From positions 62,001 to 126,000 of the forward strand of contig JAFSKL010000009.1 in NCBI GenBank assembly GCA_017448985.1: a stretch of 64,000 bases of DNA. The letters run 5' to 3'. The position numbers and the translations under genes were made by a program. How positions within the stretch are numbered: the stretch's first letter is position 1; each line of letters starts with the position of its first letter. This DNA is from Paludibacteraceae bacterium (GTDB taxonomy: Bacteria; Bacteroidota; Bacteroidia; Bacteroidales; Paludibacteraceae). The notes beneath the pieces are model-generated. The model saw nothing but the letters and a program-made list of their open reading frames with translations, did no database searches and was not told the DNA's origin. Positions 39,180-48,142 of this stretch are shown in pieces.

Positions 39180-40779
39180 GTCTCATCCACGCTGTCGCTT
39201 TCTCGAATCGCGCTTTGGCGTTGGCCCTTATCTGTGCACGCCAGAGTGCTTCCTCTTCGGCAGCGTCGGTCATATGCTTGTAGGACGCTTCGGCATCCTG
39301 GTCACTGATGACGAGCAGCTGGTCACCCACTTCGAGTACGCTGGCGCCGGTAGGCACGAAGAAGTCCTCACCCCGTCGTACCATGACGATCAGCGTCTTG
39401 GGCGGTATATTCAGTTCGCGCAGCGTGTTGCCGTTGGCGAGAATCTTCTCCGTCACCTCCACCTCGCGGGCCGACGACTGGATCTCATCGGGCAGATCCA
39501 TGTCGAAATGCTCGAGTGTCCGTTCCTGTTCGGGTTGGGTGGCGAGATCTAATTTCCGGGCCACCGCAGTGAGCGTCGTGCCTTGTACGAGCAGCGACAC
39601 CAAGGTGCAGAGGAACACCACATTGAAGATCAGATCTGCCATCGGCACTTCGTTGGCCTTGCACATGATGGCGAAGATGATGGGTACAGCCCCTTTCAGT
39701 CCTACCCAGCTGAGCATCAGCCGGTCGCGTTGGCGGTACTGCTTGAACGGCCACATGCAGAGGAAGACGGCCAACGGACGCGAGATAAAGAGCATCACGA
39801 TGCTGATGATGAGGCACGGCAGCCACACTTGGTAGTGGAGCAGCTCCTTCGGATTAACCATCAGACCGAGCATCAGGAACATGACAAGCTGGCTGAGCCA
39901 CGCCAGGCCGTTGAAGAACGAACGCGTCTGACGTTTGCGGGTGAACTTGTTATTGCCTATGATCAGACCGCCTACATAGACGGCGAGGTAGGTGTTGCCT
40001 TGCAGGTAATGGGTGATGGAGAAAATGAAGATACATGCCGTCAGCACCATGATCGGGTACAGGGCTTCGTTGCCCAATTTGACGCGGCGCAGCAGTTGTA
40101 CCAGCCCTTCGCCGAAGGCGAGACCGAGCACCGAACCCATCACGAGCTGGATGACGATGTTCTGGATGATGGGCAGAGCCTCCACTTGTGTGCCTTCGGC
40201 CGACGAGGCCAGACTGACTACGATGCCGATCAGCGTCGTGGTCAGCACATACGCCATCGGGTCATTGGCGCCCGATTCGAGTTCGAGCAGCGGACGCAGG
40301 TTGTGTTTGAAACCGATACCATTGGTGCGGAGCACCGAGAAGACACTCGCGCTGTCGGTACTCGACATAGTGGCTGCCATCAGCAGCGCCAGCCAGATGG
40401 ACACCGTGGCCACGGCATTGATCCAGCCGAAGATGAAATAGATGAGCACGCCCGTGATGGCGCAGGTCAGCAGCACACCCAAGGTGGCCAGCGTGATACC
40501 CGGTGCTAACACCGACTTGATGTCGCTCAGACGCGTCTCCAGACCACCCGTGAAAAGGATGATGCACATCGCGAGCGTACTGATTCCTTGTGCCACACCG
40601 ATATGTATCTCCACGCCTTTTTCGCCCAACAAAGCACCCATGCCGTGAGGACCGAAGGCCATTCCCACGATCAGGAACAGCAGCAAGGCAGGGACACCAT
40701 ATTTGTATCCGATCTTATCGGCAAAGATGCTGATGAAGAACAGCAGCGAGAGAATCAACAGGACGAGTTCGACGTACAT
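39166..40779 (-). CDS. nhaP2: K+/H+ antiporter (CPA1, NhaP2/CvrA type)
   Basis: A 537-residue protein. About 12-13 membrane helices occupy residues 1-400 with the CPA signatures MCIILFTGGLETRL, ATMSSTDSASVFSVLR and LELESGANDPMAYVL. A cytoplasmic TrkA-C-like domain follows (residues about 405-500, IPPKTLIVMVRRGEDFFVPTGASVLEVGDQLLVI), which binds regulatory ligands. It exchanges potassium (or sodium) for protons across the inner membrane. The gene is in a reverse run with a thioredoxin-like gene upstream and the epimerase downstream. Confidence 0.85.
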   Translation of the reverse strand: MYVELVLLILSLLFFISIFADKIGYKYGVPALLLFLIVGMAFGPHGMGALLGEKGVEIHIGVAQGISTLAMCIILFTGGLETRLSDIKSVLAPGITLATLGVLLTCAITGVLIYFIFGWINAVATVSIWLALLMAATMSSTDSASVFSVLRTNGIGFKHNLRPLLELESGANDPMAYVLTTTLIGIVVSLASSAEGTQVEALPIIQNIVIQLVMGSVLGLAFGEGLVQLLRRVKLGNEALYPIMVLTACIFIFSITHYLQGNTYLAVYVGGLIIGNNKFTRKRQTRSFFNGLAWLSQLVMFLMLGLMVNPKELLHYQVWLPCLIISIVMLFISRPLAVFLCMWPFKQYRQRDRLMLSWVGLKGAVPIIFAIMCKANEVPMADLIFNVVFLCTLVSLLVQGTTLTAVARKLDLATQPEQERTLEHFDMDLPDEIQSSAREVEVTEKILANGNTLRELNIPPKTLIVMVRRGEDFFVPTGASVLEVGDQLLVISDQDAEASYKHMTDAAEEEALWRAQIRANAKARFEKATAWMRRNKE

Positions 40780-40787
40780 GAGTGGTC

Positions 40788-40850
40788 AGTATTCAGCATT
40801 CAGTATTCAGCATTCAATATTCTTTAATCTTTATTCATTATTCATTAAAA
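40788..40850. repeat. 7-base tandem array (TATTCAG/CATTCAG)
   Basis: Five TATTCAG/CATTCAG units then TTTATTCA-type units. It ends inside the thioredoxin gene, where it provides the final MNNE codons. The same unit type lies in aroB. Confidence 0.9.
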
Positions 40851-41280
40851 GGAACTCTTCGATGATCTTCACTATCTCCTCTTTGGGGTAGAGGCCTTTG
40901 AGCATCATCGGTTTGCCTTCCACAGGTATATAGAGCACCTGCGGGATCGAGTTGATGCCGAACACATACGCTAATTCGCGTTCGCGCTCGGTGTCCGCTT
41001 TGTAGAAGACCACCTGTCCGCAGTAGGTCTGACTCAGTTCTTCCATGATGGGTGCTAACCGTTTGCAGGGCCCGCACCAGGTGGTGTAGAAATCGATGAT
41101 GCAGGGTTTGTCGCCACGGAATTGCCATGTCTTCTCGTTCTTGTAGTCAAAAACGCGTTCGCGGAACTGCTCCGTGGTGAGATACACTACATCCTCCGCC
41201 AGCATCGAAACGGCTCCCATACCGCATAACATCACTATCAGAAACAATCTGCGAAAAACTATACGAAAATCACTATGCAT
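40831..41280 (-). CDS. periplasmic thioredoxin-like protein
   Basis: A 149-residue protein. ATG 41280 gives MHSDFRIVFRRLFLIVMLCGMGAVSMLA, a long signal peptide. The thioredoxin fold follows, with CIIDFYTTWCGPCKRL (active-site CGPC) and cis-Pro segment INSIPQVLYIP. It is likely a periplasmic oxidoreductase or reductant carrier. The longer frame to 41307 would overlap the promoter -7 box at 41305-41312, so I rejected it. The last residues (LLMNNE) come from a tandem array. Confidence 0.8.
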   Translation of the reverse strand: MHSDFRIVFRRLFLIVMLCGMGAVSMLAEDVVYLTTEQFRERVFDYKNEKTWQFRGDKPCIIDFYTTWCGPCKRLAPIMEELSQTYCGQVVFYKADTERERELAYVFGINSIPQVLYIPVEGKPMMLKGLYPKEEIVKIIEEFLLMNNE

Positions 41281-41304
41281 ACTATTCCAAATTAAAATCG
41301 GCTG

Positions 41305-41336
41305 CAAATATACTGCTTTTTTTTGACATACACAAA
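41305..41336 (-). promoter_or_regulatory. promoter of the thioredoxin-antiporter run
   Basis: Minus strand TTTG (41333-41336, as TTTGTGTATGTC), 20 bases, TATATTTG (41305-41312). Confidence 0.8.
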
Positions 41337-41358
41337 TTTATTTGCTTTTTTTCGTTGT

Positions 41359-42210
41359 TTACCACTCGAGGGTGGCGACTAAGGGCTTGTGGTCGGAGCC
41401 GGAGGTGTCGATGATGTGGCATTGGGTGGGGACCAGGTCCTCGGAGCTGAGGATATAGTCGATACGAAGTCCGACGCCGCGATGTTCGCAGGTGGCACCC
41501 CAGCGCCACGGGTGCACCGTACGCCACGCGTCGTGGAGTCCGCTGCTGAGGTGGAAGTAGGCATAACTGAGGGCTATCGAATTGAAATCGCCGGTGACGA
41601 TGACGGGATAGGGGCTGGCGTCGATCTCCTCACGCACTATCTGCGCCTGCTTGTTGCGGAGCGGGATAGCCCGCTGCCATTTGGCCTTGAGGCGCTTGAA
41701 GGTAGCCAGGAACCCCTCGTAATTGCGCAAGCTGTCCACATCCGCCAGATCGGCAGAAGTGAAGTTATATGACTCCAAGTGATTATTGAAAAGCCGAATC
41801 GTATCCTTGCCGACGACTATATCGCATCGGTTGGAGAGATTGCCCCGCGTCTCGTAATGAATGCTCTGCTTGTTGACGAGCGGGTACTTGGACCAGACCA
41901 TGGTGCCGAATTGATGGCGCTTGTCATAGATGGAGAAGTCGATATACGAATAGGGGTATTTCTTGCCGAGGGTGGCTTTGACATCGGGCAAGGTGAGGTA
42001 CTTGCTATCCTTATAGACATCGACCTCCTGCAGGCAGAGGACATCGGCATCCTGGGAAACGAGGTAACGGAGCACCTCGTTGTTCTCCGGCTTGACGAAA
42101 TGGCCCATCCGTGCGGTGTTCCAGCTGAGGACGGTGAGGCTTTCGGCTGTTAGCCATTGACTGTTGGCTGTTAGCAGAAGAAGCAATATGGCGAAAGCGA
42201 TCTTTCTCAT
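41359..42210 (-). CDS. secreted endonuclease/exonuclease/phosphatase family protein
   Basis: A 283-residue protein with a signal peptide (MRKIAFAILLLLLTANSQWLTA) whose end is encoded by an array. EEP-family landmarks follow: LSWNTARMGHF, LCLQEVDVY (metal-binding Glu), NNHLES, VTGDFNS and SGSDHKPLVA (catalytic Asp/His). Members hydrolyse phosphodiesters in nucleic acids, sphingomyelin or inositol phosphates; the substrate cannot be told. The start overlaps porX by four bases, making it the last gene of the PASTA-rluD-porX operon. Confidence 0.85.
   Translation of the reverse strand: MRKIAFAILLLLLTANSQWLTAESLTVLSWNTARMGHFVKPENNEVLRYLVSQDADVLCLQEVDVYKDSKYLTLPDVKATLGKKYPYSYIDFSIYDKRHQFGTMVWSKYPLVNKQSIHYETRGNLSNRCDIVVGKDTIRLFNNHLESYNFTSADLADVDSLRNYEGFLATFKRLKAKWQRAIPLRNKQAQIVREEIDASPYPVIVTGDFNSIALSYAYFHLSSGLHDAWRTVHPWRWGATCEHRGVGLRIDYILSSEDLVPTQCHIIDTSGSDHKPLVATLEW
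42144..42176. repeat. in-frame 7-base array (GGCTGTT) in the EEP signal peptide
   Basis: CTGTTAG/CCATTGA/CTGTTGG/CTGTTAG units encode TANSQWLTAES. Confidence 0.8.
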
Positions 42211-43763
42211 TTCTTCGGGTCGAGGGTGACGAGCGGGATGATCATCTCTTCGAGCGAGATGCCACCGTGCTGGAAAGTGTTGCGGTAGTACTGGGCGTAA
42301 TAGTTGAACTGGTTGGGATAGGCAAAGAAATCCGATCCGGTGCAGAACATATAGCTGCTGCTGACATTGGGTGAGGGCAGTCCTACGCGTTCGGGGCGCT
42401 CGATGGAGAAGACCGACTTGGCGCTGCAGTTGAGCGCCTTGCCCACTTTGTACCGGATATTGGTGTTGGTATTTTTGTCGGCGATGATCTGCACGGCGTT
42501 CCGGACGCGTGTGGTACCGTGGTCGGTGGTGAGGACGAGCGTGTAACCGAGTTCGGCAGCGAGGCGGAGCAGTTCATAAGTAGGCGAATGGCGGAACCAG
42601 CTGAGTGTGAGGCTGCGGTAAGCGGCTTCGTCGTTGGCGAGCTCGCGCATCATCTTACTCTCCGTCCGCGAATGGGAGAGCATGTCGATGAAGTTGAGCA
42701 CGACGATGTTGAGTGCGGTCTGCGAGTGGCGGAGCTGCTGAATGACGCGTTCGCAGAAATCGCTCTCGTTCACTTTCCAATAGGAGAAGGTATCGCGTCT
42801 GCGGTAGCGGTCGAGGAGTGTCTGCACCAGCTCGCGCTCGAACTGGTTCTTGCTGTCCTCGTCGCCTTCCTCGACCCAGAGCTCAGGGTACATCTGCTGT
42901 ATCTGGAGCGGCATGAGTCCGGAGAAGATGGCGTTACGGGCATACTGGGTGGCGGTAGGCAAGATAGAGGTGTACTGCTCTTCGGAGCGGATGGTGTAGA
43001 ACTCGCTCAGCAGGGGCTGAATGGTCTTCCATTGGTCGTAGCGGAAGTTATCGATGACGCAGAGCAGCACTTTCTCGCCTTTGTCCAGCAAGGGAAAGAC
43101 GGAGTGTTTCATTATATTTTGCGACATCAGCGGTGCATCCTTTGTACTTTGTACATTGTCACTTTGTACTTCAAACCAGGACTCGTAGTTTTTGGCAATC
43201 CATTTGCTGAAGGCGGCATTGGCCTGGTTGCGCTGGTCTTCGACGAGGCTGCGCATGGCGGAGTGCTCCAGCTCGATGTCCCAACGGCTCAGGGTTCGCT
43301 CGATGGCCTGCCATTCTTCGATGGTGGAGGCGGTGTTGATCATGTAGGAGATGTCGCTCCATTCCTGGCGGTAGTTCTGCTGGACCTGTTCGCTCACTAT
43401 CTCCTGCTGGTGGATATGTTTTTTGAGGCAGAGGAGTATCTGCGAAGGGTTCACGGGCTTGATGAGGTAGTCGGCTATCTTCTCGCCGATGGCCTGCTCC
43501 ATGATATGCTCCTCCTCGCTTTTGGTGATCATGACGACGGGCACTTCGGGATGCAGGCGCTTCATCTCCTGCAGCGTCTCGAGGCCTGTCATGCCGGGCA
43601 TGTTCTCGTCCAGAAAGACGATGTCGGGCTTGGTAGCGGTCAGTACATCCAAGGCATCGTCACCGTTGCTGGCGGTGACCACATCGTAGTTCTTACCTTT
43701 CAAGTAAATGATATACGGTTGCAACAAATCTATTTCGTCATCAACCCAAAGTATTCTGTTCAT
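42207..43763 (-). CDS. porX: PglZ-domain response regulator PorX
   Basis: A 518-residue protein. An N-terminal CheY-like receiver (MNRILWVDDEIDLL, phospho-acceptor Asp in IVFLDENMPG, VVMITKSEEE with the conserved Thr/Lys, and KPVNPSQI) is followed by a helical linker and a C-terminal PglZ/alkaline-phosphatase-like domain (LLCVIDNFRYDQW, VLNFIDMLSHSR, VLTTDHGTTRVRN with metal-binding Asp/His). This is the architecture of PorX, which with PorY controls type IX secretion in Bacteroidetes, and acts as a phosphodiesterase. A tandem array encodes an insert around SDNVQSTKDAP (43140-43173). It overlaps rluD by 23 bases and the EEP gene by four. Confidence 0.9.
   Translation of the reverse strand: MNRILWVDDEIDLLQPYIIYLKGKNYDVVTASNGDDALDVLTATKPDIVFLDENMPGMTGLETLQEMKRLHPEVPVVMITKSEEEHIMEQAIGEKIADYLIKPVNPSQILLCLKKHIHQQEIVSEQVQQNYRQEWSDISYMINTASTIEEWQAIERTLSRWDIELEHSAMRSLVEDQRNQANAAFSKWIAKNYESWFEVQSDNVQSTKDAPLMSQNIMKHSVFPLLDKGEKVLLCVIDNFRYDQWKTIQPLLSEFYTIRSEEQYTSILPTATQYARNAIFSGLMPLQIQQMYPELWVEEGDEDSKNQFERELVQTLLDRYRRRDTFSYWKVNESDFCERVIQQLRHSQTALNIVVLNFIDMLSHSRTESKMMRELANDEAAYRSLTLSWFRHSPTYELLRLAAELGYTLVLTTDHGTTRVRNAVQIIADKNTNTNIRYKVGKALNCSAKSVFSIERPERVGLPSPNVSSSYMFCTGSDFFAYPNQFNYYAQYYRNTFQHGGISLEEMIIPLVTLDPKK
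43140..43173. repeat. in-frame 7-base array (TTGTACT) in porX
   Basis: TTTGTAC/TTTGTAC/ATTGTCAC/TTTGTAC units in the porX linker region. Confidence 0.85.
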
Positions 43764-44814
43764 AGCGTCTCCATTTATTGATTAAACTCGTCATGTCTTC
43801 CGGCCATTGGCTGTCGAAGAACATCCGTTGGCCGGTGCGCGGATGGGTGAAGCCCAGCGTGCGGGCGTGCAGTGCCTGGCGCGGGCACAGGGCAAAGCAG
43901 TTCTCGATGTACTGCTTGTATTTCTGCGTGCGGAGGCCTTTGAGTATCTCGGTTCCGCCGTATTTGTCGTCGCCGAAGAGGGGATGGCCTATATGCTTCA
44001 TGTGTACGCGAATCTGGTGCGTTCGTCCGGTCTCGAGGCGGCATTCAACGAGTGTGACATACGGGAAGCGCTCGAGTACGCGCCAATGGGTAACGGCTTC
44101 TTTGGCCTGGGGACAGTCCTCGAGGTCCCATACGCGGTAGAGGGTGCGGTCCTTGTTGTCACGGGCCAAGGCTCCTTCGATGGTGCCGCTGTCCTCCCAG
44201 AAAGTGCCCCAGACGAGGGCGTTGTAGGTGCGTTCGGTCGTATGGTCGAAGAACTGCCGTGCCAGATGGGCCTTCGCTTCCGGCGTCTTGGCAATGAGCA
44301 GCAGACCCGAGGTGTCCTTGTCGATACGGTGGACGAGGCCGATGGAAGGGTCGTTTATATCGATTTTCTCATTTTCGCATTTTCTCATTTTCGCATTTTG
44401 CTCGAAATGCCAGGCGAGGGCATGGAGGAGGGTGTGCTCGTAGTTGCCGTGACCGGGATGAACGACCAGACCGGCAGGTTTGTTGACCACGAGCAGGTCG
44501 TCGTCCTCATAGACGATGTCGAGCGGTATGTTCTCCGGCGTGATGGTGTAGTCATGCGGTTCGTGGTCGAGCAGCACCTGAATGACATCACCGGCTTTGA
44601 CGCGGTAGTTGGAGGCCACGGGCTGGCCGTTGACCCACACATTACCCGCATCCGCGGCCGTTTGGATACGGTTGCGGCTCGTGTTGGTCATGTGCACCGC
44701 GAGGTATTTGTCAATGCGCTCCTTGCTTTGACCCTTGTCCACCTCGCATCGCCAGCGTTCCCATAGGAGGTCGTCTTCGACGACATTGGTTATTTGTGAT
44801 TGGTCATTGGTCAT
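43741..44814 (-). CDS. rluD: 23S rRNA pseudouridine synthase, RluD family
   Basis: A 357-residue protein. An S4 RNA-binding domain (ERIDKYLAVHMTNTSRNRIQ) precedes the catalytic domain with GLVHRIDKDTSGLLLIAKT (catalytic Asp in HRIDKDT), GRTHQIRVHMKHIGHPLFGD and FTHPRTG. It converts uridines of 23S rRNA helix 69 in the family. Two arrays affect it: the start region (MTNDQSQITNVV, 44783-44817) and an in-frame insert NAKMRKCENEKIDI (44361-44400). The gene directly follows the PASTA gene and overlaps porX by 23 bases. Confidence 0.9.
   Translation of the reverse strand: MTNDQSQITNVVEDDLLWERWRCEVDKGQSKERIDKYLAVHMTNTSRNRIQTAADAGNVWVNGQPVASNYRVKAGDVIQVLLDHEPHDYTITPENIPLDIVYEDDDLLVVNKPAGLVVHPGHGNYEHTLLHALAWHFEQNAKMRKCENEKIDINDPSIGLVHRIDKDTSGLLLIAKTPEAKAHLARQFFDHTTERTYNALVWGTFWEDSGTIEGALARDNKDRTLYRVWDLEDCPQAKEAVTHWRVLERFPYVTLVECRLETGRTHQIRVHMKHIGHPLFGDDKYGGTEILKGLRTQKYKQYIENCFALCPRQALHARTLGFTHPRTGQRMFFDSQWPEDMTSLINKWRRYEQNTLG
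44361..44400. repeat. in-frame 8-base array (ATTTTCTC/ATTTTCGC) in rluD
   Basis: Five alternating units encoding QNAKMRKCENEKID within the catalytic domain. Confidence 0.9.
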
Positions 44815-44817
44815 TTA
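44783..44817. repeat. 7-base array (GGTCATT) at the rluD start
   Basis: TTGGTTA/TTTGTGA/TTGGTCA/TTGGTCA units encode MTNDQSQITNVV and include the start codon. Confidence 0.85.
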
Positions 44818-45642
44818 AAACCATTCTTCTTCGTGATTAGTATTCTCCATTACCGTAGCATTGGCGGCTTTCTCGATGTCCGGGGAGAGGCGCAGGGTGA
44901 CTGTCTCGCCTTCCAGGAGCCGTTCGCCGGCGCGGGGTTCCTGCCGATAGATATACTGCGTCACTCCTTCTTCGGCCGGTGTGTCATAACTGACGGCACC
45001 TACTATGAGCCGATGATTGAGCAGCAGGCTGCGCGCATCTGTCAAGGTCAGACCGAGCACATTGGGCACTTCCACCTGTTCGGTACCTCGTCCGAAGCCG
45101 ACCACCAACCGCACCGTGCTTCCGATAGGTATCTTGTCACCCGCATGCACGCTCTCGTCGTTGCACTTGATGTCCAGCACCAGGTCCTTGAAGGCCGAAG
45201 GCTCATATTCATACGCTGTATCGACCACCAGGCCCATGCCGCGCAAGGTCGTCTCCGCCTGCCGGTAACTGATGTCGAGCAGGTCGGGCATCGTGATCTG
45301 CCTTTTGGTGGTGGCGTTGATGGTGACATAGACCGACCGGCCGTGCTTGGCATGCGACAGCGGCTGTGGATTCTGTTCAACAATCGTGCCAAACGGCACT
45401 TTGTCGGTGTAAGTGGAGTCGATGATGACCAGATGCAGACCCTGCGCTGCCAACAAGGGCTGCGCTTCCGCTTCCACCAGCCCGCGCACATCCTCCACTT
45501 CGACCTCAATCCCGTGCTGTGTGTAGGCGCGTAGCCAATAAATCAAACCCACCAACAGACCGGCACTGACCAAGAGCGCCAAAACGACATTCAAAACTAT
45601 AAATTTGCCGTCATTTTTGTCAAAAAATCCTCTTTTTTCCAT
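44815..45642 (-). CDS. PASTA-domain membrane protein
   Basis: A 275-residue protein. ATG 45642 (MEKRGFFDKN) starts a short cytoplasmic segment, followed by one membrane helix (about residues 17-38: FIVLNVVLALLVSAGLLVGLIYW). Three PASTA domains follow outside (EVEDVRGLVEAEAQPLL; ITMPDLLDISYRQAETTL; VEVPNVLGLTLTDARSLLL). PASTA domains bind peptidoglycan or beta-lactams. Without a kinase domain it may be a cell-wall sensor or structural factor. It is the first gene of the PASTA-rluD-porX-EEP operon, with its promoter at 45663-45694. Confidence 0.9.
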   Translation of the reverse strand: MEKRGFFDKNDGKFIVLNVVLALLVSAGLLVGLIYWLRAYTQHGIEVEVEDVRGLVEAEAQPLLAAQGLHLVIIDSTYTDKVPFGTIVEQNPQPLSHAKHGRSVYVTINATTKRQITMPDLLDISYRQAETTLRGMGLVVDTAYEYEPSAFKDLVLDIKCNDESVHAGDKIPIGSTVRLVVGFGRGTEQVEVPNVLGLTLTDARSLLLNHRLIVGAVSYDTPAEEGVTQYIYRQEPRAGERLLEGETVTLRLSPDIEKAANATVMENTNHEEEWF

Positions 45643-45662
45643 AAAATGCAAAAATTATTGCG

Positions 45663-45710
45663 CAAAATTACAATTTTTTTTGGATATATGCAAAAAATAT
45701 ATTACTTTTG
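45663..45710. promoter_or_regulatory. overlapping divergent promoters (PASTA operon and small lipoprotein)
   Basis: Minus strand TTTG (45691-45694), 20 bases, TAATTTTG (45663-45670). Plus strand TTTG (45679-45682), 20 bases, TACTTTTG (45703-45710). The two upstream boxes form a TTTTGGATATATGCAAAA near-palindrome. Confidence 0.8.
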
Positions 45711-45784
45711 CAGCGTTTTTCGCAAAAAGACGAAAAATAATAGTAAAAAATAAAGCTTTATTAACTAAAAAAATCATTTAAGTT

Positions 45785-45988
45785 ATGAAAAAGATGATTC
45801 TTGTTGTAGCTGTAGCATTGGCTGCTATGAGCTGCGGAAACAAGTGTGAGAAGAAGTGCTGCCAAGAGGCAGAGCAACCTGCTGTAGAGGCAGCTGCACC
45901 TGCTGAGGAGCAACCCGCTGAGGAGCAAACTCTGATCGAGCGCGCCGTAGAGCTGGGCGAGGACGTTGCTGCTGAGGTTCAGAAGTAA
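45785..45988 (+). CDS. small Ala/Glu-rich lipoprotein
   Basis: A 67-residue protein. MKKMILVVAVALAAMSC has a lipobox (Cys17), then GNKCEKKCCQ and an acidic Ala/Glu/Pro-rich segment ending in an amphipathic helix (IERAVELGEDVAAEVQ). It has a strong promoter, a 75-base leader and a strong terminator, typical of an abundant small lipoprotein. Codons are very uniform (GCT/GAG). It may play a structural envelope role like Lpp, but that is only an analogy. Confidence 0.8.
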   Translation: MKKMILVVAVALAAMSCGNKCEKKCCQEAEQPAVEAAAPAEEQPAEEQTLIERAVELGEDVAAEVQK

Positions 45989-46005
45989 TTCCACTCTCCA
46001 TTTGT

Positions 46006-46060
46006 TGAGGACTTGTCCTCACAAAAAAGAAGCGACCCTATGTAAGGCCGCTTTCTTTTT
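46006..46060 (+). terminator. double hairpin terminator
   Basis: TGAGGAC-TT-GTCCTCA (46006-46021), then AAGCGACC (46030-46037) pairing with GGCCGCTT (46046-46053), followed by a T-run. Confidence 0.8.
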
Positions 46061-46111
46061 GTTAATCGGTGATACGGTTTAACCCCTATTTAACCCCTGT
46101 TTAACCCTTAG

Positions 46112-47644
46112 TTAATCCTTGATCAAATTCCGTCCGGTCATTTCGGCGGGCTGCTCGATGCCCATGATATGGCAGAGCGAGGGCGCCACATCGGCAAGGA
46201 TGCCGTTGTCCACATGCGCGTGCGTGTGGTCCTTAGAGATATAGATGAAGGGCACGGGGTTGAGCGAGTGCGCCGTGTTCGGTGTGCCGTCGGGATTAAT
46301 GGCGTTGTCGGCGTTACCGTGGTCGGCGATGACGATGATCTCGTACCCGTTGTCCAGCGCCGCTTCGATCACGCGGTGCGAGCACTCGTCGATGGTCTTG
46401 ACCGCTTTCACGATGGCCTCGTACACGCCGGTATGGCCCACCATGTCGCCGTTGGCGAAGTTGAGCGTGATATAGTCGAACTTCTGCGTCTTGATGGCTG
46501 CCACCAGCGCTTCGGTCACTTCGGGAGCACTCATCTCGGGTTTCATGTCGTAGGTCGGCACTTTGGGACTCGGGATGAGGATGCGCTCCTCGCCCGGGTA
46601 CTCGGCTTCACGGCCGCCGTTGAAGAAGAAGGTGACATGCGCGAACTTCTCCGTTTCGGCGATACGCAGCTGCTTGAGTCCGAGACGGCTCACCACCTCA
46701 CCGAGCGTGTTCTCCACATTCTCTTTCGGGAAGAGGATATGCAGGCCCGTGAACGAGCTGTCGTACGGCGTCATGCAGCAGTAGTGGAGGCCAGGAATGG
46801 TCTTCATACCCTGCTCCGGCATGTCCTGCTGGGTGAGGACGATGGTGATCTCTTTGGCGCGGTCGTTGCGGTAGTTGAAGAAGATGACCACATCGCCTTC
46901 GCTTATCCGTCCGTCGCAGGCAGCGTTGACGAGCGGCTCCATGAACTCGTCGGTGTCCTTGTGCTCCTCCGTATGGCGGTCGTAGCAGCCTTGCACAGCA
47001 GCCACCATGTCGGTCTCCTGGCGACCTATGCCGTTGACGAGTTGGTCATACGCCACCTTGATGCGCTCCCAGCGTTTGTCACGGTCCATGGCGTAGAAAC
47101 GGCCGATGATAGACGCTATGTGTGCACCGGTGCGGTCACACACGCCTTGCAGGTCTTCGATGAAACCCTTGCCGCTGCGCGGATCCGTATCGCGTCCGTC
47201 CATGAAGCAGTGCACGAAGGTGCGATCGGCCACGCCGTACTCTTTGGCTATCTCCACCAGTTTGAAGAGATGGTCGAGCGAACTGTGGACACCGCCGTTG
47301 GAGCAGAGGCCCATGATATGCAGTTTCTTGCCTGCCGCCTGTGCTGCCTGATACGCTGCCTGAATCTCGGGGTTCTGCATGATCGAGTTGTCGCGGATGG
47401 AGCGATTGATCTTCACGAGGTCCTGATAGACCACGCGACCGGCGCCTATGTTCAGGTGCCCCACTTCGGAGTTACCCATCTGTCCGTCCGGCAGACCTAC
47501 ATTCTCGCCGCTTGCCTGGAGTTGCGAGTGCGGGTACTTGGCTAACAGCGCATCCCAATGCGGCGTCGGAGTCACGCTGATGACATCGGCTTTCGACTTG
47601 TTGCCGATGCCCCAGCCGTCCAAAATCATTAATAATGCTTTCAT
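46112..47644 (-). CDS. gpmI: 2,3-bisphosphoglycerate-independent phosphoglycerate mutase
   Basis: A 510-residue alkaline-phosphatase-fold enzyme. [11 protein letters not shown] near the start, the catalytic Ser in [35 protein letters not shown], and metal-binding [10 protein letters not shown]...SLNPVPFI. It interconverts 3- and 2-phosphoglycerate using manganese, in glycolysis. Full length. It lies 30 bases after smpB, a gap with a TTTACCATTTACAA array that also touches its start. Confidence 0.97.
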   Translation of the reverse strand: MKALLMILDGWGIGNKSKADVISVTPTPHWDALLAKYPHSQLQASGENVGLPDGQMGNSEVGHLNIGAGRVVYQDLVKINRSIRDNSIMQNPEIQAAYQAAQAAGKKLHIMGLCSNGGVHSSLDHLFKLVEIAKEYGVADRTFVHCFMDGRDTDPRSGKGFIEDLQGVCDRTGAHIASIIGRFYAMDRDKRWERIKVAYDQLVNGIGRQETDMVAAVQGCYDRHTEEHKDTDEFMEPLVNAACDGRISEGDVVIFFNYRNDRAKEITIVLTQQDMPEQGMKTIPGLHYCCMTPYDSSFTGLHILFPKENVENTLGEVVSRLGLKQLRIAETEKFAHVTFFFNGGREAEYPGEERILIPSPKVPTYDMKPEMSAPEVTEALVAAIKTQKFDYITLNFANGDMVGHTGVYEAIVKAVKTIDECSHRVIEAALDNGYEIIVIADHGNADNAINPDGTPNTAHSLNPVPFIYISKDHTHAHVDNGILADVAPSLCHIMGIEQPAEMTGRNLIKD

Positions 47645-47690
47645 AAAACTATTTACGATTTAATCATTTACCATTTACAATTTATTTTTC
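47643..47690. repeat. 7-base array (CATTTAC) between smpB and gpmI
   Basis: Units TATTTACGA, ATCATTTA, CCATTTA, CAATTTA and CCATTTGG, reaching into the smpB C-terminus ([10 protein letters not shown]). Confidence 0.8.
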
Positions 47691-48142
47691 CATTTGGCCA
47701 TTTCTGCCATTTGGCGTTTGTCATCGGCTTCGCGCAGGCTCTGCCGTTTGTCGTAGGTGTGCTTGCCTTGGCAGAGCGCTATCTCCAGTTTGGCGAGTCC
47801 TTTCTCGTTGATGAAGAGCAGCAGCGGGATGATGGTCTTGCCGGTGTCCTTGGTGACTTTCTCCAGCTTGCGCAGCTCTTTGCGGTTGAGCAGCAGTTTG
47901 CGGTCCCGTTTGGCGTCGTGGTTGGCGAAGGAGCCGAAGCGGTACTCGGCGATATGCATCTGTCGCACGAACAGTTCGTTGCCCGTGAACGAACACCAGC
48001 TGTCCACCAGCGACGCCTTGCCCTCGCGTATCGACTTGATCTCCGTTCCGAAGAGCTGGATGCCGGCGGTGTAGCGGTCGAGGATGATGTACTCAAACTT
48101 CGCCTTCTTATTCGCTATTTTTATATCACTTTTCCGGTTCAT
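47675..48142 (-). CDS. smpB: SsrA-binding protein SmpB
   Basis: A 155-residue protein. [50 protein letters not shown], and a basic C-terminal tail ([13 protein letters not shown]). It binds tmRNA to rescue stalled ribosomes; the tagged products go to ClpXP (16918-18854). The start overlaps the CNNM/CBS stop by 17 bases. The last residues ([11 protein letters not shown]) come from a region with array character. Confidence 0.95.
   Translation of the reverse strand: MNRKSDIKIANKKAKFEYIILDRYTAGIQLFGTEIKSIREGKASLVDSWCSFTGNELFVRQMHIAEYRFGSFANHDAKRDRKLLLNRKELRKLEKVTKDTGKTIIPLLLFINEKGLAKLEIALCQGKHTYDKRQSLREADDKRQMAEMAKWKNKL

Noticed and set aside
42519..43781. 420-residue plus-strand frame opposite porX
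   Set aside because: A shadow of porX with no motif and no promoter.
46169..47545. 458-residue plus-strand frame opposite gpmI
   Set aside because: gpmI is certain; the opposite frame is a GC-codon shadow.
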